From: Chloroflexaceae bacterium
Lineage (GTDB): Bacteria > Chloroflexota > Chloroflexia > Chloroflexales > Chloroflexaceae
Direction of reading: 5' to 3'
DNA: 64,000 nt
Assembly: GCA_025057155.1 (NCBI GenBank)
Contig: JANWYD010000005.1
Span: 217,868 to 281,867 of the forward strand
Made by a program: the position numbers and the translations under genes. Below, one piece after another: positions 17,895 through 28,957 of this stretch. The notes beneath the pieces are model-generated. The model had not been told where the DNA came from, made no database searches, and was given only the letters and a program-made list of their open reading frames with translations. Each line of letters starts with the position of its first letter. Position 1 is the first letter of the stretch.

Positions 17895-18818
17895 ATGAAT
17901 GAAACGTTGCGCACCCGGCTTTTGGCGGCGGGGCGGCCATTGCGCGACCTGGCCCCGGCACGCATCGGCCCGGCGCTGCCGGCGGCACTGACCGCCGCCC
18001 TGCGCCTCACCCGGGCCGAGCGTGATCGGCTGGTAATCTTCGATCCGGCGGTCGCGCCGCTCATCCGTCCATTGAGCGACGCGGAGGATCTGGCCCCCTG
18101 GCACGTTGGCGCCACGGGGCGCTGGCTGATTGCCGTGCCCGCCTCTCGCGCCGCCGACCTTCCCGCGCGGCACCCGCAGCTCGCCCGGCATCTGGCAGAC
18201 TTGCCCGTGCCGCCTGACGCCGCGCTAACTCGTCCCTGGTGGGTTCTCCCGCCAGACCAGGAGCGCCCGCCCGAAGCGCCGCGGATCATCGTCAGCGGTT
18301 CGCTGGTGGCCTGGGACGAAGCGACCGGTCCGGTTGGCGGCCGGGCGACGGTGATTGCCGCCGCCGAACCCTACTGGCTGGCGGTGCTGGCCTCTGCCGT
18401 CGGGCGCGCGCTGCTGGCCGCGGGCGTCGCCGTGGAAGATATGCCCATCCCCGAAGCTCCGGGTCCGGCGCGGGCAAACCTGGCGGGGCTGGCGCTGAGC
18501 GCGGCTACGCTGGCGGCCCGGCGCGATGAACTGGAGCGCTCTGTCACGCGCCGACTGATTGCCGACTTCGGGCCGCCCGGCGTTCAGCCGGGGCCGCGGC
18601 TGCGCCGCTGGTGGGAGCTGAGCTTCGCCGAGTTGCGCGCCGCGGTGAAGGAAGAGTTGCGTAACGATATTCCTGAGCGCTACCATCCCACCTGGACCGA
18701 GATCCACGCCGATGAGCGGGCCGCCCACGCCGACGCCTCGGCCCGCCTGGCCGACCTGGAGCGGGCCATTGATGCGCAGGTGGCGGCGCTCTTCGGGGTG
18801 GAAGTGGGCGATCGGTGA
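17895..18818 (+). CDS. Orphan protein resembling the C-terminal specificity region of type II/IIG DNA methyltransferases
   Basis: A 307-aa protein without an N-terminal methylase domain. A central segment (PRIIVSGSLVAWDE, then TVIAAAEPYWLAVLASAVGRALL) has the order of a TaqI-like C-terminal target-recognition domain, in which a beta strand is followed by a helix that ends many restriction-methylase chains. The last 65 residues (WWELSFAELRAAVKEEL...) lead into a coiled segment ADASARLADLERAIDAQVAALFGV that closely resembles the 'EIDxxVxxLYGL' tail of type IIG and PglX-like methylases. No SAM motif, no NPPY and no nuclease motif are visible. It could be a degenerate remnant or a free-standing recognition/dimerisation subunit. 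The ATG at 17895 is preferred, because the upstream in-frame extension is intergenic-type repeat sequence. No ribosome-binding site is clear. Confidence 0.5.
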   Translation: MNETLRTRLLAAGRPLRDLAPARIGPALPAALTAALRLTRAERDRLVIFDPAVAPLIRPLSDAEDLAPWHVGATGRWLIAVPASRAADLPARHPQLARHLADLPVPPDAALTRPWWVLPPDQERPPEAPRIIVSGSLVAWDEATGPVGGRATVIAAAEPYWLAVLASAVGRALLAAGVAVEDMPIPEAPGPARANLAGLALSAATLAARRDELERSVTRRLIADFGPPGVQPGPRLRRWWELSFAELRAAVKEELRNDIPERYHPTWTEIHADERAAHADASARLADLERAIDAQVAALFGVEVGDR

Positions 18819-18887
18819 AGCCGAGGTTGTGGCGCTCACCCACCCCCCCGGCACGCTCTCGCTCCTCCTGCGGCAGAGCGGGAGCGG

Positions 18888-18922
18888 GCGCCGAGCGTAG
18901 CGAGGCGGGGGAGGGCGAGGAC
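18888..18922 (+). repeat. Dispersed intergenic repeat, family A, copy 2
   Basis: This copy shares almost all of the 35 bases at 76-110. It sits in the 385-bp gap 18819-19203, which also carries GAGAGGGCCTGGCCCGCG and GGGAGGGCCCGGCCTTCCCGG palindromic stretches. No gene is supported in this gap. Confidence 0.7.
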
Positions 18923-19203
18923 AGCGCCCGCCGGGATCGGTTTCCATTGGCGTGCCTCCAGGATGTTCGTTCCCCTCAGTATCCTATCAGCGCCATGCCA
19001 GACGACCCGTGCTATACTTGGGCCGTTTCATCGGAGTGGGCAAACTGGTTTCTCCACGCCCCACCTGAGGGGAGGGTTCGAGAGGGCCTGGCCCGCGGTT
19101 TTGCGCGACGCTGACGGGAGGCTTCGGGAGGGCCCGGCCTTCCCGGCATACACCTCCCCGCCACGATCAGGGTGGGGCGCCACCGGGTCGGGGATGAGAA
19201 GGC

Positions 19204-22200
19204 ATGTATAGAGAACGTAAAATCAGACGCACCTATGGCGGCCACCCGGTTCCGCGGCGGCCGGCCTACCCCCGGCTCTTGAGGAAACGCCCGGCGACTG
19301 CCGGGAATGGAACGCGCCTTGTCGCCAGACTCACGCTCGCGCTGCTCCTCGGCGCGCTGGCAATCATCGCGGGCGTCGGGGGGGCGGGCTACTCGCTCTA
19401 TGCCAGCACCGCGGCGAGCCTTAAGCCGCGGCTCGATGCGCTGGAGAATCGCCAGTTGTTCCAGTCGTCGCGGATCTACGACCGCAACGGCATATTGCTC
19501 TACGAGTTCTTCGATACCGGGAAGCGCACCAAGGTCTCGATTGACGAGATCTCGCCGCTGCTGATCCAGGCGACGATCGCGATTGAGGACAAGACCTTCT
19601 ATTCCAACCCCGGAATCGATCTCCGCGGCATCCTGCGCACATTGATCAGCAGCCTCCAGGCTGGCGAAGAGACCGGCGGCGCCTCGACCATTACGCAGCA
19701 AGTGATCAAGAACAGCGTGCTCACCGATGAAGAGCGCGCGCCGGAGCGGCGCTACGAGCGCAAACTCAAGGAGATCATCCTGGCTCAAGAGCTTGATAAG
19801 CTCTACACCAAGGATCAGATCCTCGAACTGTACCTGAACGAGAACTTCTATGGCAATCTCGCCTATGGCATCGAGGCCGCCAGCGAGGTCTACTTCGGAG
19901 TGCGCGCGCGCGACCTCAATCTGAACCAGGCCTCGCTGCTGGCCGGTTTGCCGCAGTTGCCAAGCGTGTACAACCCGATCAATTACCTGGAGCGCGACGC
20001 GCAGGGTGGTTATCTCCCCGGCGTCGTGGTAGGTCCGGGTTGGCTGGACCCCGACTACGCGCTCCCGAATGACGCTCCCGCGCCCCGGCGGCGGCAGGCG
20101 GCGGTGCTGCGGCGCATGGTCGAAGATGGCTACGTGAGCGAGGCCGAGGCTCGCGCCGCTCTGGCTGAGCCGCTGCGCTTCGCGCCGCAGGAAGTGCCGC
20201 TCAACGCGCCCCACTTTGTCTTCTATGTACGCGATCTGCTGCAGGAACGCTATGGCCAGGAGACGCTCTTCGGCGGCGGGTTGCGTATCACAACCACCCT
20301 CGATCTGAACCTGCAACGCATGGTGCAGCGGAAGGCCTACGAACGGATCAGCGAACTGCGGGTCCGCAACATCCATAATGCCGCGGTGGTGGTCATGCAA
20401 CCCAATACCGGCCAGATCCTGGCCATGGTCGGCAGTATTGATTACAACGCTATCAAACCAACCTCTACGCCGGGGGAAACCGGCAACGTCCTCGATGGGC
20501 AGGTGAATGTGACTACGCGCGAACGGCAACCCGGTTCGGCGCTGAAGCCCTTCACCTACCTGGCGGCGATGGAACGCGGGATGACCCCCGAAACGGTGAT
20601 CTGGGACGTGCCTACCGAGTTTCCCACCGGCAACGCCGGCTTTGATGAGTGGTACGCGCCGCAAAACTATAATGGACGCTTCAACGGTCCGGTGCGGATG
20701 CGCACTGCCCTGGCCAATTCTCTGAACATCCCCGCCGTTAAGGCCCTCAGGTTCGCTGGCGTGCAGGAGACGCTGGACCTTCTTGATCGCGTGGGCATCA
20801 AGTCTGGTTTGAAGCGGGGCAAGGATTTTTATGGCCTGTCGTTGACCCTCGGCGGGGGCGAGGTAACGCCGCTGGAACTTACTACGGCCTATAACACCCT
20901 TGCCAGCGGCGGGCGCTACTACCCGCCCGTAGCGGTGTTGCAGATCACCGATGGCGAGGGCCGGGTGCTCGACGAGTTCACCCCGCGTCCGGGCCAGCAG
21001 GTGGTTGATCCTGGCCTGGTGGCGATTATCAGCGACATGCTGAGCGATGACCGCGCCCGGCAGGCCATCTGGGGCTTGAACAGCCCGCTCAAGCTCTCGC
21101 TGCCCGCAGCGGTGAAGACCGGCACCACCAATGACTGGCGCGATGCCTGGGCCGCTGGCTACACGCCCTTCGTGACCGTTGGCGTCTGGACGGGGAACAA
21201 CAACAACGAACCGACCGCCAGGGTTGAAAGTCTTACCGGAGGGGGGATCATCTGGCGCAATGTCATGGAGGAGATCTTCGCCTGGATTCGTAATGATCCG
21301 CGCTACCGGGCCTTGTTCGCCGCGCCATTTCCCGATGGCGTGATCCCGACCGAATTTCGTCTGCCCGCAGACGGCAGCGTGCAGCGCCGCCCGATCTGCG
21401 CCTTGCCCGGGCCTTACGGCGGCTACAGCGAGGAGCTTTTTACCCGCGCGATGCTCGCGGCGATGGTCACTCCCACCCCGCAAAGCGTGTTTGGCGCTCC
21501 GCTCGCGCCCACAAGCCCCCCGCCTGACAACGTTGAACTGGATCAGGCGCTCAACGAAGTGAAGGTGCCCTGTAGCGCCTTTCGGCGTGTGACGGTGGTG
21601 CGTATTCCCGGTTTCACCGATGATGGCGCGGAAGGAGAAGGAGCCGGCTCCGCGGAGCATTTTTGCCGCCCCGTGGGCGGGGTGAGCTACCCCCCTGAAC
21701 TGGTGCGCAGTCTGGTCATCTGGAAGTTGCCGCCACCCGATCCGGACATGCGCGAGCGTTTTGTCTGGCAGGGCGGCGGCGTATCGGCGCTGCGCGTCGA
21801 GGCGTTGCCCGCGTGCGACCCGGCGATGTTCACCCCGCCGGCGCCGGCGCCGCCGGTGGCCGGAGCGATCAAGATGCCCGACCTCAGGCGCCTTGGCGAG
21901 AGTCAGGCTCGCGGATTACTTGCCGCCCTGGGGGTTGATCCGGGCAGCATCTACGTTGACTACCAGACGCGCTCCCGCATCCCGGATGTCTTCGACCAGT
22001 TCGCGCCCTACGCGGTGGTCAGCACCCTGCCGGCCGCTGGAGACTGGATCATTCCCGGCACGACCGTCGTTCTCGGCGTGCGCGCCCCCGAGGCGTCGAG
22101 CGAGCCGGCGCCCGGAGGGCAACCAGCGCCTTCCGAGTCGCCCACGCCCGTGCCGCAGCCGACGGCGCCTGCGCCAACCGAAGAGCCGGCGCCGCAGTTC

Positions 22201-22281
22201 CCCACCCCGGGCCAGCCACAACCAGGGTTGCCGTTGCCGCCCTCGTTGCCCCAGCCGATACCGCCGGGGAATAACCCGTAA
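19204..22281 (+). CDS. Class A penicillin-binding protein (GT51 transglycosylase / transpeptidase) with PASTA domain
   Basis: A 1025-aa bifunctional peptidoglycan synthase. A basic cytoplasmic tail and one transmembrane helix (about 38-62) anchor it. The GT51 domain (about 95-270) has AIEDKTFY with catalytic Glu128 and GASTITQQVIKN. The transpeptidase domain (about 370-720) has the Ser445-x-x-Lys motif (PGSALKPFTY), Ser506-x-Asn (ANSLNIPAVKA) and the KTGTT triad starting at Lys638. A Pro-rich segment precedes a single PASTA-like domain (MPDLRRLGESQARGLLAALG..., about 895-965), and the chain ends in a Pro/Thr-rich tail. It polymerises and crosslinks glycan outside the membrane. The PASTA domain may bind muropeptides or beta-lactams. 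It is monocistronic as far as can be seen, convergent with phoU. Confidence 0.96.
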   Translation: MYRERKIRRTYGGHPVPRRPAYPRLLRKRPATAGNGTRLVARLTLALLLGALAIIAGVGGAGYSLYASTAASLKPRLDALENRQLFQSSRIYDRNGILLYEFFDTGKRTKVSIDEISPLLIQATIAIEDKTFYSNPGIDLRGILRTLISSLQAGEETGGASTITQQVIKNSVLTDEERAPERRYERKLKEIILAQELDKLYTKDQILELYLNENFYGNLAYGIEAASEVYFGVRARDLNLNQASLLAGLPQLPSVYNPINYLERDAQGGYLPGVVVGPGWLDPDYALPNDAPAPRRRQAAVLRRMVEDGYVSEAEARAALAEPLRFAPQEVPLNAPHFVFYVRDLLQERYGQETLFGGGLRITTTLDLNLQRMVQRKAYERISELRVRNIHNAAVVVMQPNTGQILAMVGSIDYNAIKPTSTPGETGNVLDGQVNVTTRERQPGSALKPFTYLAAMERGMTPETVIWDVPTEFPTGNAGFDEWYAPQNYNGRFNGPVRMRTALANSLNIPAVKALRFAGVQETLDLLDRVGIKSGLKRGKDFYGLSLTLGGGEVTPLELTTAYNTLASGGRYYPPVAVLQITDGEGRVLDEFTPRPGQQVVDPGLVAIISDMLSDDRARQAIWGLNSPLKLSLPAAVKTGTTNDWRDAWAAGYTPFVTVGVWTGNNNNEPTARVESLTGGGIIWRNVMEEIFAWIRNDPRYRALFAAPFPDGVIPTEFRLPADGSVQRRPICALPGPYGGYSEELFTRAMLAAMVTPTPQSVFGAPLAPTSPPPDNVELDQALNEVKVPCSAFRRVTVVRIPGFTDDGAEGEGAGSAEHFCRPVGGVSYPPELVRSLVIWKLPPPDPDMRERFVWQGGGVSALRVEALPACDPAMFTPPAPAPPVAGAIKMPDLRRLGESQARGLLAALGVDPGSIYVDYQTRSRIPDVFDQFAPYAVVSTLPAAGDWIIPGTTVVLGVRAPEASSEPAPGGQPAPSESPTPVPQPTAPAPTEEPAPQFPTPGQPQPGLPLPPSLPQPIPPGNNP

Positions 22282-22287
22282 TTATCA

Positions 22288-22318
22288 TTTCGGATTGTGG
22301 ATTGCCGTCTATGCGGCT
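22288..22318. repeat. GATTTTGG-type short repeat with inverted-repeat tail, copy 2
   Basis: CGGATTGTGGATT is followed by a GCCG...CGGC tail (22304-22317) in the 95-bp convergent gap between the PBP gene and phoU. It shares the GGATTGCCGTNTA core of copy 1 at 1947-1980. Confidence 0.65.
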
Positions 22319-22376
22319 CTGCCCCCTTAGAGATCTTCTTGCTGTCTGAGCATAGCACGAGACGTGCAGGCCCTGA

Positions 22377-23036
22377 CTAGTTGATCGTCTCTGTCGTGCT
22401 GGTGCACAGGTATATCACCCGCTCGCCGATGTTGGTGGCGCGGTCGGCGCTGCGTTCCAGTGCATGGGCCACTTCGAGCAGCTCAATGATCCCCTCAATC
22501 TGCTCGGGCCTGGCCTGCGCCTCAGCGATCAGATGCTCGCGCAGGCGGTCTTCGAGTTCGTCAACCCGTTCGTCGGTCGCGGTGAGACTGTGGGCCAGAT
22601 CGGCGTCCTGGCGGAGAAAGGCCTCCAGGCTAGTGTTGATCATCTGAAGGGCGAGCGTGGCCATCTCATAGATCTGCGCGGGCGGCATGACCAGGACGGG
22701 CCGGCGCACCGCCCGGCGCACGCGGCGGGCGATGCTGTTGGCGTAATCGCCGATCCGTTCAAGTTCTCCAGCGATGGCGGTCACGGCGGTGATCAGCCGT
22801 AGATCGCCAGCGACGACTGGTTGCTGGGTTGCGAGCAGGCGGATGGTGCGCTCTTCAAGGTCGTGCCACACGGAGTCGATCTTCGGTTCCTCGTCAGCAA
22901 CCCGGGCAGCTTCCAGCGCGTCCCACGTCTCCAGGGCGTGTAGCGCGCGGAGCAGGGATTGCTCCACCATGCTCCCCATGCGCAGCAGGTCTTCGCGCAG
23001 GCTGTTGATCTGGCGCGCGTAGCGCTCGCGTAGCAT
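22377..23036 (-). CDS. phoU: Phosphate signalling complex protein PhoU
   Basis: A 219-aa all-helical cytosolic protein of normal PhoU length with two PhoU repeats. The first has MVEQSLLRALHALETWD and DEEPKIDSVWHDLEERTIRLLATQQPVVAGDLRLI; the second has MATLALQMINTSLEAFLRQD with ERVDELEDRLREHL. The conserved ERIGDYANSIAR and ERSADRATNIGERVIYL metal/helix motifs are both present. PhoU normally couples the PstSCAB phosphate importer to the PhoR/PhoB two-component system; no pst or pho partner is in this window, so the gene is solitary here. The promoter region (23037-23170) has no clear Pho box that I can see. Confidence 0.95.
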   Translation of the reverse strand: MLRERYARQINSLREDLLRMGSMVEQSLLRALHALETWDALEAARVADEEPKIDSVWHDLEERTIRLLATQQPVVAGDLRLITAVTAIAGELERIGDYANSIARRVRRAVRRPVLVMPPAQIYEMATLALQMINTSLEAFLRQDADLAHSLTATDERVDELEDRLREHLIAEAQARPEQIEGIIELLEVAHALERSADRATNIGERVIYLCTSTTETIN

Positions 23037-23169
23037 GGGCGTTCCTTCCTAAATATGGGCAAAGGGGAGTTATCCGCCCGGCTCTGAGCCGCAGCACCGG
23101 GATGGACCGACTCCTTCCCGCCCCGCCTGTTAGTTGCCGAATGCGTCGCTCAAGCCATATGGCGTTAAT

Positions 23170-23207
23170 GGTACCACATATGTACCGGCTTTGCCCGGTA
23201 TGATACC
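23170..23207. promoter_or_regulatory. Two short palindromes upstream of phoU
   Basis: The 323-bp divergent gap between phoU and the glycosidase pseudogene contains GGTAC...GTACC (23170-23186) and GGTATGATACC (23197-23207). These may be operator half-sites or chance. A plausible leader for the pseudogene follows. No gene is supported in the gap. Confidence 0.3.
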
Positions 23208-23359
23208 TTATACGTGGCGCCGGCAGATAGTCTTTGAGGTTATTGGTATCTGTAAACGAGGTTTGCTTGCAGTTCGGTTCCGTTCCCCGGCCTTCAGGCT
23301 GAGAGAATGCCGAGAGGAGGCTGCAATCCGCGAACGTCACAGACCCGTGGGATAACGTA

Positions 23360-23794
23360 ATGAGTCACCGATGGTTGGCCGTGTTGACTGCCCTCGCAGT
23401 CGCAGGTCTCTCAGTCTGCATAACTGCCGAAGCTCAGCCGCCCCTTCGGATCTACCTGCCTGTTACGAGCATGCCGGCCCAACCGGCACTGTTCGCCTTT
23501 CAGAGCGATCCGGACTCTCTGTCGCGACCAGACGTAAAGGTGCAGGCCGCTAATCTCGGCGCTCGCTGGGTGCGCCTCGATGGCTTTCTCTGGCACAACG
23601 TCCAGGCGCAGCCGGGTGGATGGTACGACTGGCAGGCGCTCGAACGGGTGGACCGTGCACTAACGGTCGCCGGTGAACCGGGTCTTACCCCTGTAGGGAT
23701 TATCCGTGGCGCGCTGGTGTGGGCCGGGGTAGTCCCCTCGAACTGCGCCGCCATTCGTGATGAGTATCTCGGTGAATTTGCGGCCTTTCTGGAT
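23360..23794 (+). pseudogene. Truncated extracellular glycosidase-like gene (3' part lost)
   Basis: The first 145 codons encode a signal peptide (LAVLTALAVAGLSVCITAEA), an IYLPVTSMP segment and then a stretch clearly homologous to residues about 80-170 of the intact glycosidase at 31558-33042: GARWVRLDGFLWHNVQ versus GVRWIRLDGVLWHEIQ, GLTPVGIIRGALVWAGVVPS versus GLTPVVIIRGAPLWAAVAPA, and AAIRDEYLGEFAAFL versus AAVRDERLPDYAAFL. Homology stops abruptly at codon FLD (23792-23794), exactly where the GATTTTGG repeat tract begins. The frame then runs through repeat-encoded Phe/Trp/Leu and on into the antisense of clpB. Both catalytic Glu residues are missing, so it cannot be an active enzyme. Recombination or slippage at the repeat is the likely cause. 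Confidence 0.8.
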
Positions 23795-23796
23795 GT

Positions 23797-23868
23797 GATT
23801 TTGGATTTTAGATTTTGGGTTTTGGATTTTGGGTTTTGGATTTTGGGTTTTGGATTGCCATATATGGC
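23797..23868. repeat. GATTTTGG/GGTTTTGG short-repeat tract ending in a palindrome, copy 3
   Basis: About seven 7- to 8-bp units (GATTTTGG or GGTTTTGG) are followed by GGATT and the perfect palindrome GCCATATATGGC (23857-23868). It is the longest copy of this family in the window and marks the breakpoint of the glycosidase pseudogene, about 80 bp before the end of clpB. Confidence 0.85.
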
Positions 23869-23946
23869 GTTCAAGGCGTCGGGAAAAAAGGGCGCGGAGG
23901 TGACAGCCCTCCGCGCCTCCCTTTCCACTACGCAACGGGCTGTAGC

Positions 23947-26553
<2,607 letters not shown>

Positions 26554-26725
26554 AGGTGTATTCCTCCCCCTGAATGATGCTGAGCGTATCGTAACACGCG
26601 CGCATCTGCCCCGCACTAGTGAGGTATTAGCGTTGTGTTAGACTCCCTCCTGCCGGTCCAGACGGGCGGCAGGTCGGCGGCTGCCGCGTATGGGCGATGC
26701 ATAGCAGGTGGGACGAAGGGATCTG

Positions 26726-26746
26726 GGGAGACCCGGTTTCCTCGCC
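26726..26746. repeat. Dispersed palindromic repeat family B (GGAAACCCGGTTTCC type)
   Basis: This copy reads GGAGACCCGGTTTCCTCGCC, in the 223-bp gap between clpB and the kinase/WD40 gene. Relatives lie at about 31146-31166, 33714-33740, 36896-36920, 54852-54880 and 59483-59510, all intergenic and often followed by a CCATCCCCCTC or CTCACCCT tail. Confidence 0.65.
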
Positions 26747-26776
26747 TGGTTTGTTGGGAGAGCTGCGCCCGCCCAA

Positions 26777-28714
26777 TCACTCCAGGCTCCAGAGCAGCAC
26801 CGTGCCATCGAGACCGGCGCTGGCCAGCGTCTGGCCGTCCGGGCTCCAGGCCACGCTCTGCACCCAGTCGCTGTGACCGGTAAGCCTGGTAATGAGTGCG
26901 CCATCGTGACTCCATAGCCGGATGGTCGAGTCGGCGCCGCCGCTGGCCAGGGCCTGGCCGTCGGGACTCCAGGCTACCGTATAGACATAATTCTGGTGAC
27001 CGGTAAGGGTGGTGCAGAGGCGCCCGTCGCTGACGCGCCAGAGCCAGAGCGGTTCGCGGCCGTCGCCTTTGCCGGAGCCTGCCAGCTTGCCGATCGGACT
27101 CCAGGCCAGGTTAGCGGCCCAGTGGCGGTGTTTGCGAAGTTCCTGTATCAGGCGGCCCTTGGCCAGACGCCAGAGGCGCACGCTGTTGTCGGCGCTGGCG
27201 CTGGCGAGGATCTGCCCGTCCGGACTCCAGGCCACCGCGTAGACGTAACCGGTGTGTCCGGCAAGACTATCGCATGTTGGCGGCTCGCCGAGGCTCCAGA
27301 GGCGCACCAGGCCATCGCTACAGGCCGTGGCCAGACTCTGCCCGTCAGGACGCCAGGCCACGCCATAGAGCCGGACGTGAATCTCGGGGCGCAACTCATG
27401 CGTTGGCCCGTCGTCGGTGGTCTGCCAGAGGCGCAGGGCGCCGTCGGCGCCGGCGCTGGCGAGCAGCTCGCCGTCGGGGCTCCAGGCGACGCCATGAACG
27501 GCCCCGGCGTGGCCGTCGAGGACGCGCAGCAGCCGCCATTCTCCGGCCCGCCAGAGACGCACGCTGCGGTCCGCACTGGCGCTGGCGAGCAACTCGCCGT
27601 CGGGGCTCCAGGCAACGCTCAACACCCGGTCGGTGTGGCCCTCCAGACAGGCGAGCGGCGCGCCATCGGCGACCCGCCAGATCCGCACGGCGCGGTCGGC
27701 GCCGCAGCTTGCCAGCATGCGCCCATCGGGGCGCCAGGCCACCCCATGCACGAAGCTCGTGTGCCCGGCGAGCGCGCGGCCAATCCGCGCGCCGCTGATG
27801 TAGCGCTGCGCCCGGCCTCGCAGATCGCGACAGAAAGCCTCGACGTTGGGGTAACGGTCCTGGGGAAGGCGCGCCATGGCGCGCATAATCGCCTGCGAGA
27901 CCTGCAGCGAAACGCGGCGGTTCACCTGGTGCGGCGGCTTCAGCGGGTCGCGCGCACTGCTCATCCGCCGTGGCGCGCTGAGAGGATAGCGATTGGTGAG
28001 CAGGTGATACAGGGTCGCGCCCAGGCTGTAGATGTCGCTGCGCTGGTCGGTGCCGCCCGACCAGTCGAATTGCTCCAACGGCATGTATTCGAGCGTGCCC
28101 AGACCGTGGAGCGTCTTGCGCGTGCGCTGCACCCCCTGCTTGAACAGTCCGAAGTCCACCAGCTTCACCTGGCCCTCGGGAGTGACGCGGATGTTGTGCG
28201 GTTTGATATCGCGATGGATGATCGGCGGATGCTGGCTGTGCAGGTAGCCAAGCAGATCGCAGAGTTGCTCGGCATAGGCCACCACCAGTTGTTCGGAGAG
28301 GGGACACTTCTGGCGGGCAAGGATCTCGTCGAGACTCTGGCCGGGCACGAACTCCATCACCAGGTAGCCCCGGCCATCGGTCTCGAACATCTCGAAGTAG
28401 CGCGGCAGATTGGGGTGGCGCAGGTTGGCGAGGGCTTCAAACTCGCGCTGAAAGCCGCGCGCCGACTGCGCCTCGAACGTTTCCTTAATCGCCACCCGGC
28501 GTTCCGGGTGGCGCGTGTCCACCGCTTCGTACACCGCGCCAAAACTGCCGTGGCCCAGTGCGCGAACCACTTCATAGGCGCCGATCCGTTCGCCTGGATC
28601 GCGCAATTGGACGGCGAATTGCAGCGAACGCCCGCATTGAGCGCAGATGGTTGCGTCGTTGGGGTTGATCGCCCCGCAGCCTTCGCCGTGCCGCTGATCT
28701 TCACAGATGCGCAT
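26777..28714 (-). CDS. Zinc-ribbon / Ser/Thr protein kinase / WD40-repeat protein
   Basis: A 645-aa soluble protein. Four cysteines at 4, 13, 24 and 27 make a likely zinc ribbon. The kinase domain (about 45-300) has the loop GHGSFGAVYEAV, Lys77, HRDIKPHN (Asp169) and DFGLFKQG (DFG 187-189), so all catalytic residues are there. From about residue 305 eight WD40 repeats follow, each with a V.GVAWSPDG...LASASADRSVRLW-type signature; the sixth is degenerate (NLAWSPIG). A WD40 propeller usually scaffolds partner proteins or substrates. No transmembrane helix is seen. The ATG at 28714 follows GAGGAGAGT; upstream codons are shadow sequence antisense to comEA and pyk. It is divergent from comEA. Confidence 0.93.
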   Translation of the reverse strand: MRICEDQRHGEGCGAINPNDATICAQCGRSLQFAVQLRDPGERIGAYEVVRALGHGSFGAVYEAVDTRHPERRVAIKETFEAQSARGFQREFEALANLRHPNLPRYFEMFETDGRGYLVMEFVPGQSLDEILARQKCPLSEQLVVAYAEQLCDLLGYLHSQHPPIIHRDIKPHNIRVTPEGQVKLVDFGLFKQGVQRTRKTLHGLGTLEYMPLEQFDWSGGTDQRSDIYSLGATLYHLLTNRYPLSAPRRMSSARDPLKPPHQVNRRVSLQVSQAIMRAMARLPQDRYPNVEAFCRDLRGRAQRYISGARIGRALAGHTSFVHGVAWRPDGRMLASCGADRAVRIWRVADGAPLACLEGHTDRVLSVAWSPDGELLASASADRSVRLWRAGEWRLLRVLDGHAGAVHGVAWSPDGELLASAGADGALRLWQTTDDGPTHELRPEIHVRLYGVAWRPDGQSLATACSDGLVRLWSLGEPPTCDSLAGHTGYVYAVAWSPDGQILASASADNSVRLWRLAKGRLIQELRKHRHWAANLAWSPIGKLAGSGKGDGREPLWLWRVSDGRLCTTLTGHQNYVYTVAWSPDGQALASGGADSTIRLWSHDGALITRLTGHSDWVQSVAWSPDGQTLASAGLDGTVLLWSLE

Positions 28715-28957
28715 ACTCTCCTCGTATGCCGTTCCGCAATGCGTGGCGGTATTGTACGTGACCTCGCCCAACTCGCCTATCGAGCGGAGGTGCAGGGCAA
28801 CCGGGTCGCCCCACCGTCCTCTCGGCAAGCCCTCCCAGAAACACAGCTTTATCCGGCGATGCGCCTGCGGCGCGCGGGACATTCCCGCGCGAACCTTTCG
28901 CGACTCGCAGCGGTACATACAGCAAACAGCATAGTTCACGTATGCGAGGAGGCGAAA

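Noticed and set aside
19012-21660. 882-aa minus-strand frame opposite the PBP gene
   Set aside because: Antisense to a protein with all GT51 and transpeptidase motifs.
26996-28957. Plus-strand extension of the comEA frame
   Set aside because: Antisense to the WD40/kinase gene; ATG 28958 has its own GGAGG site.
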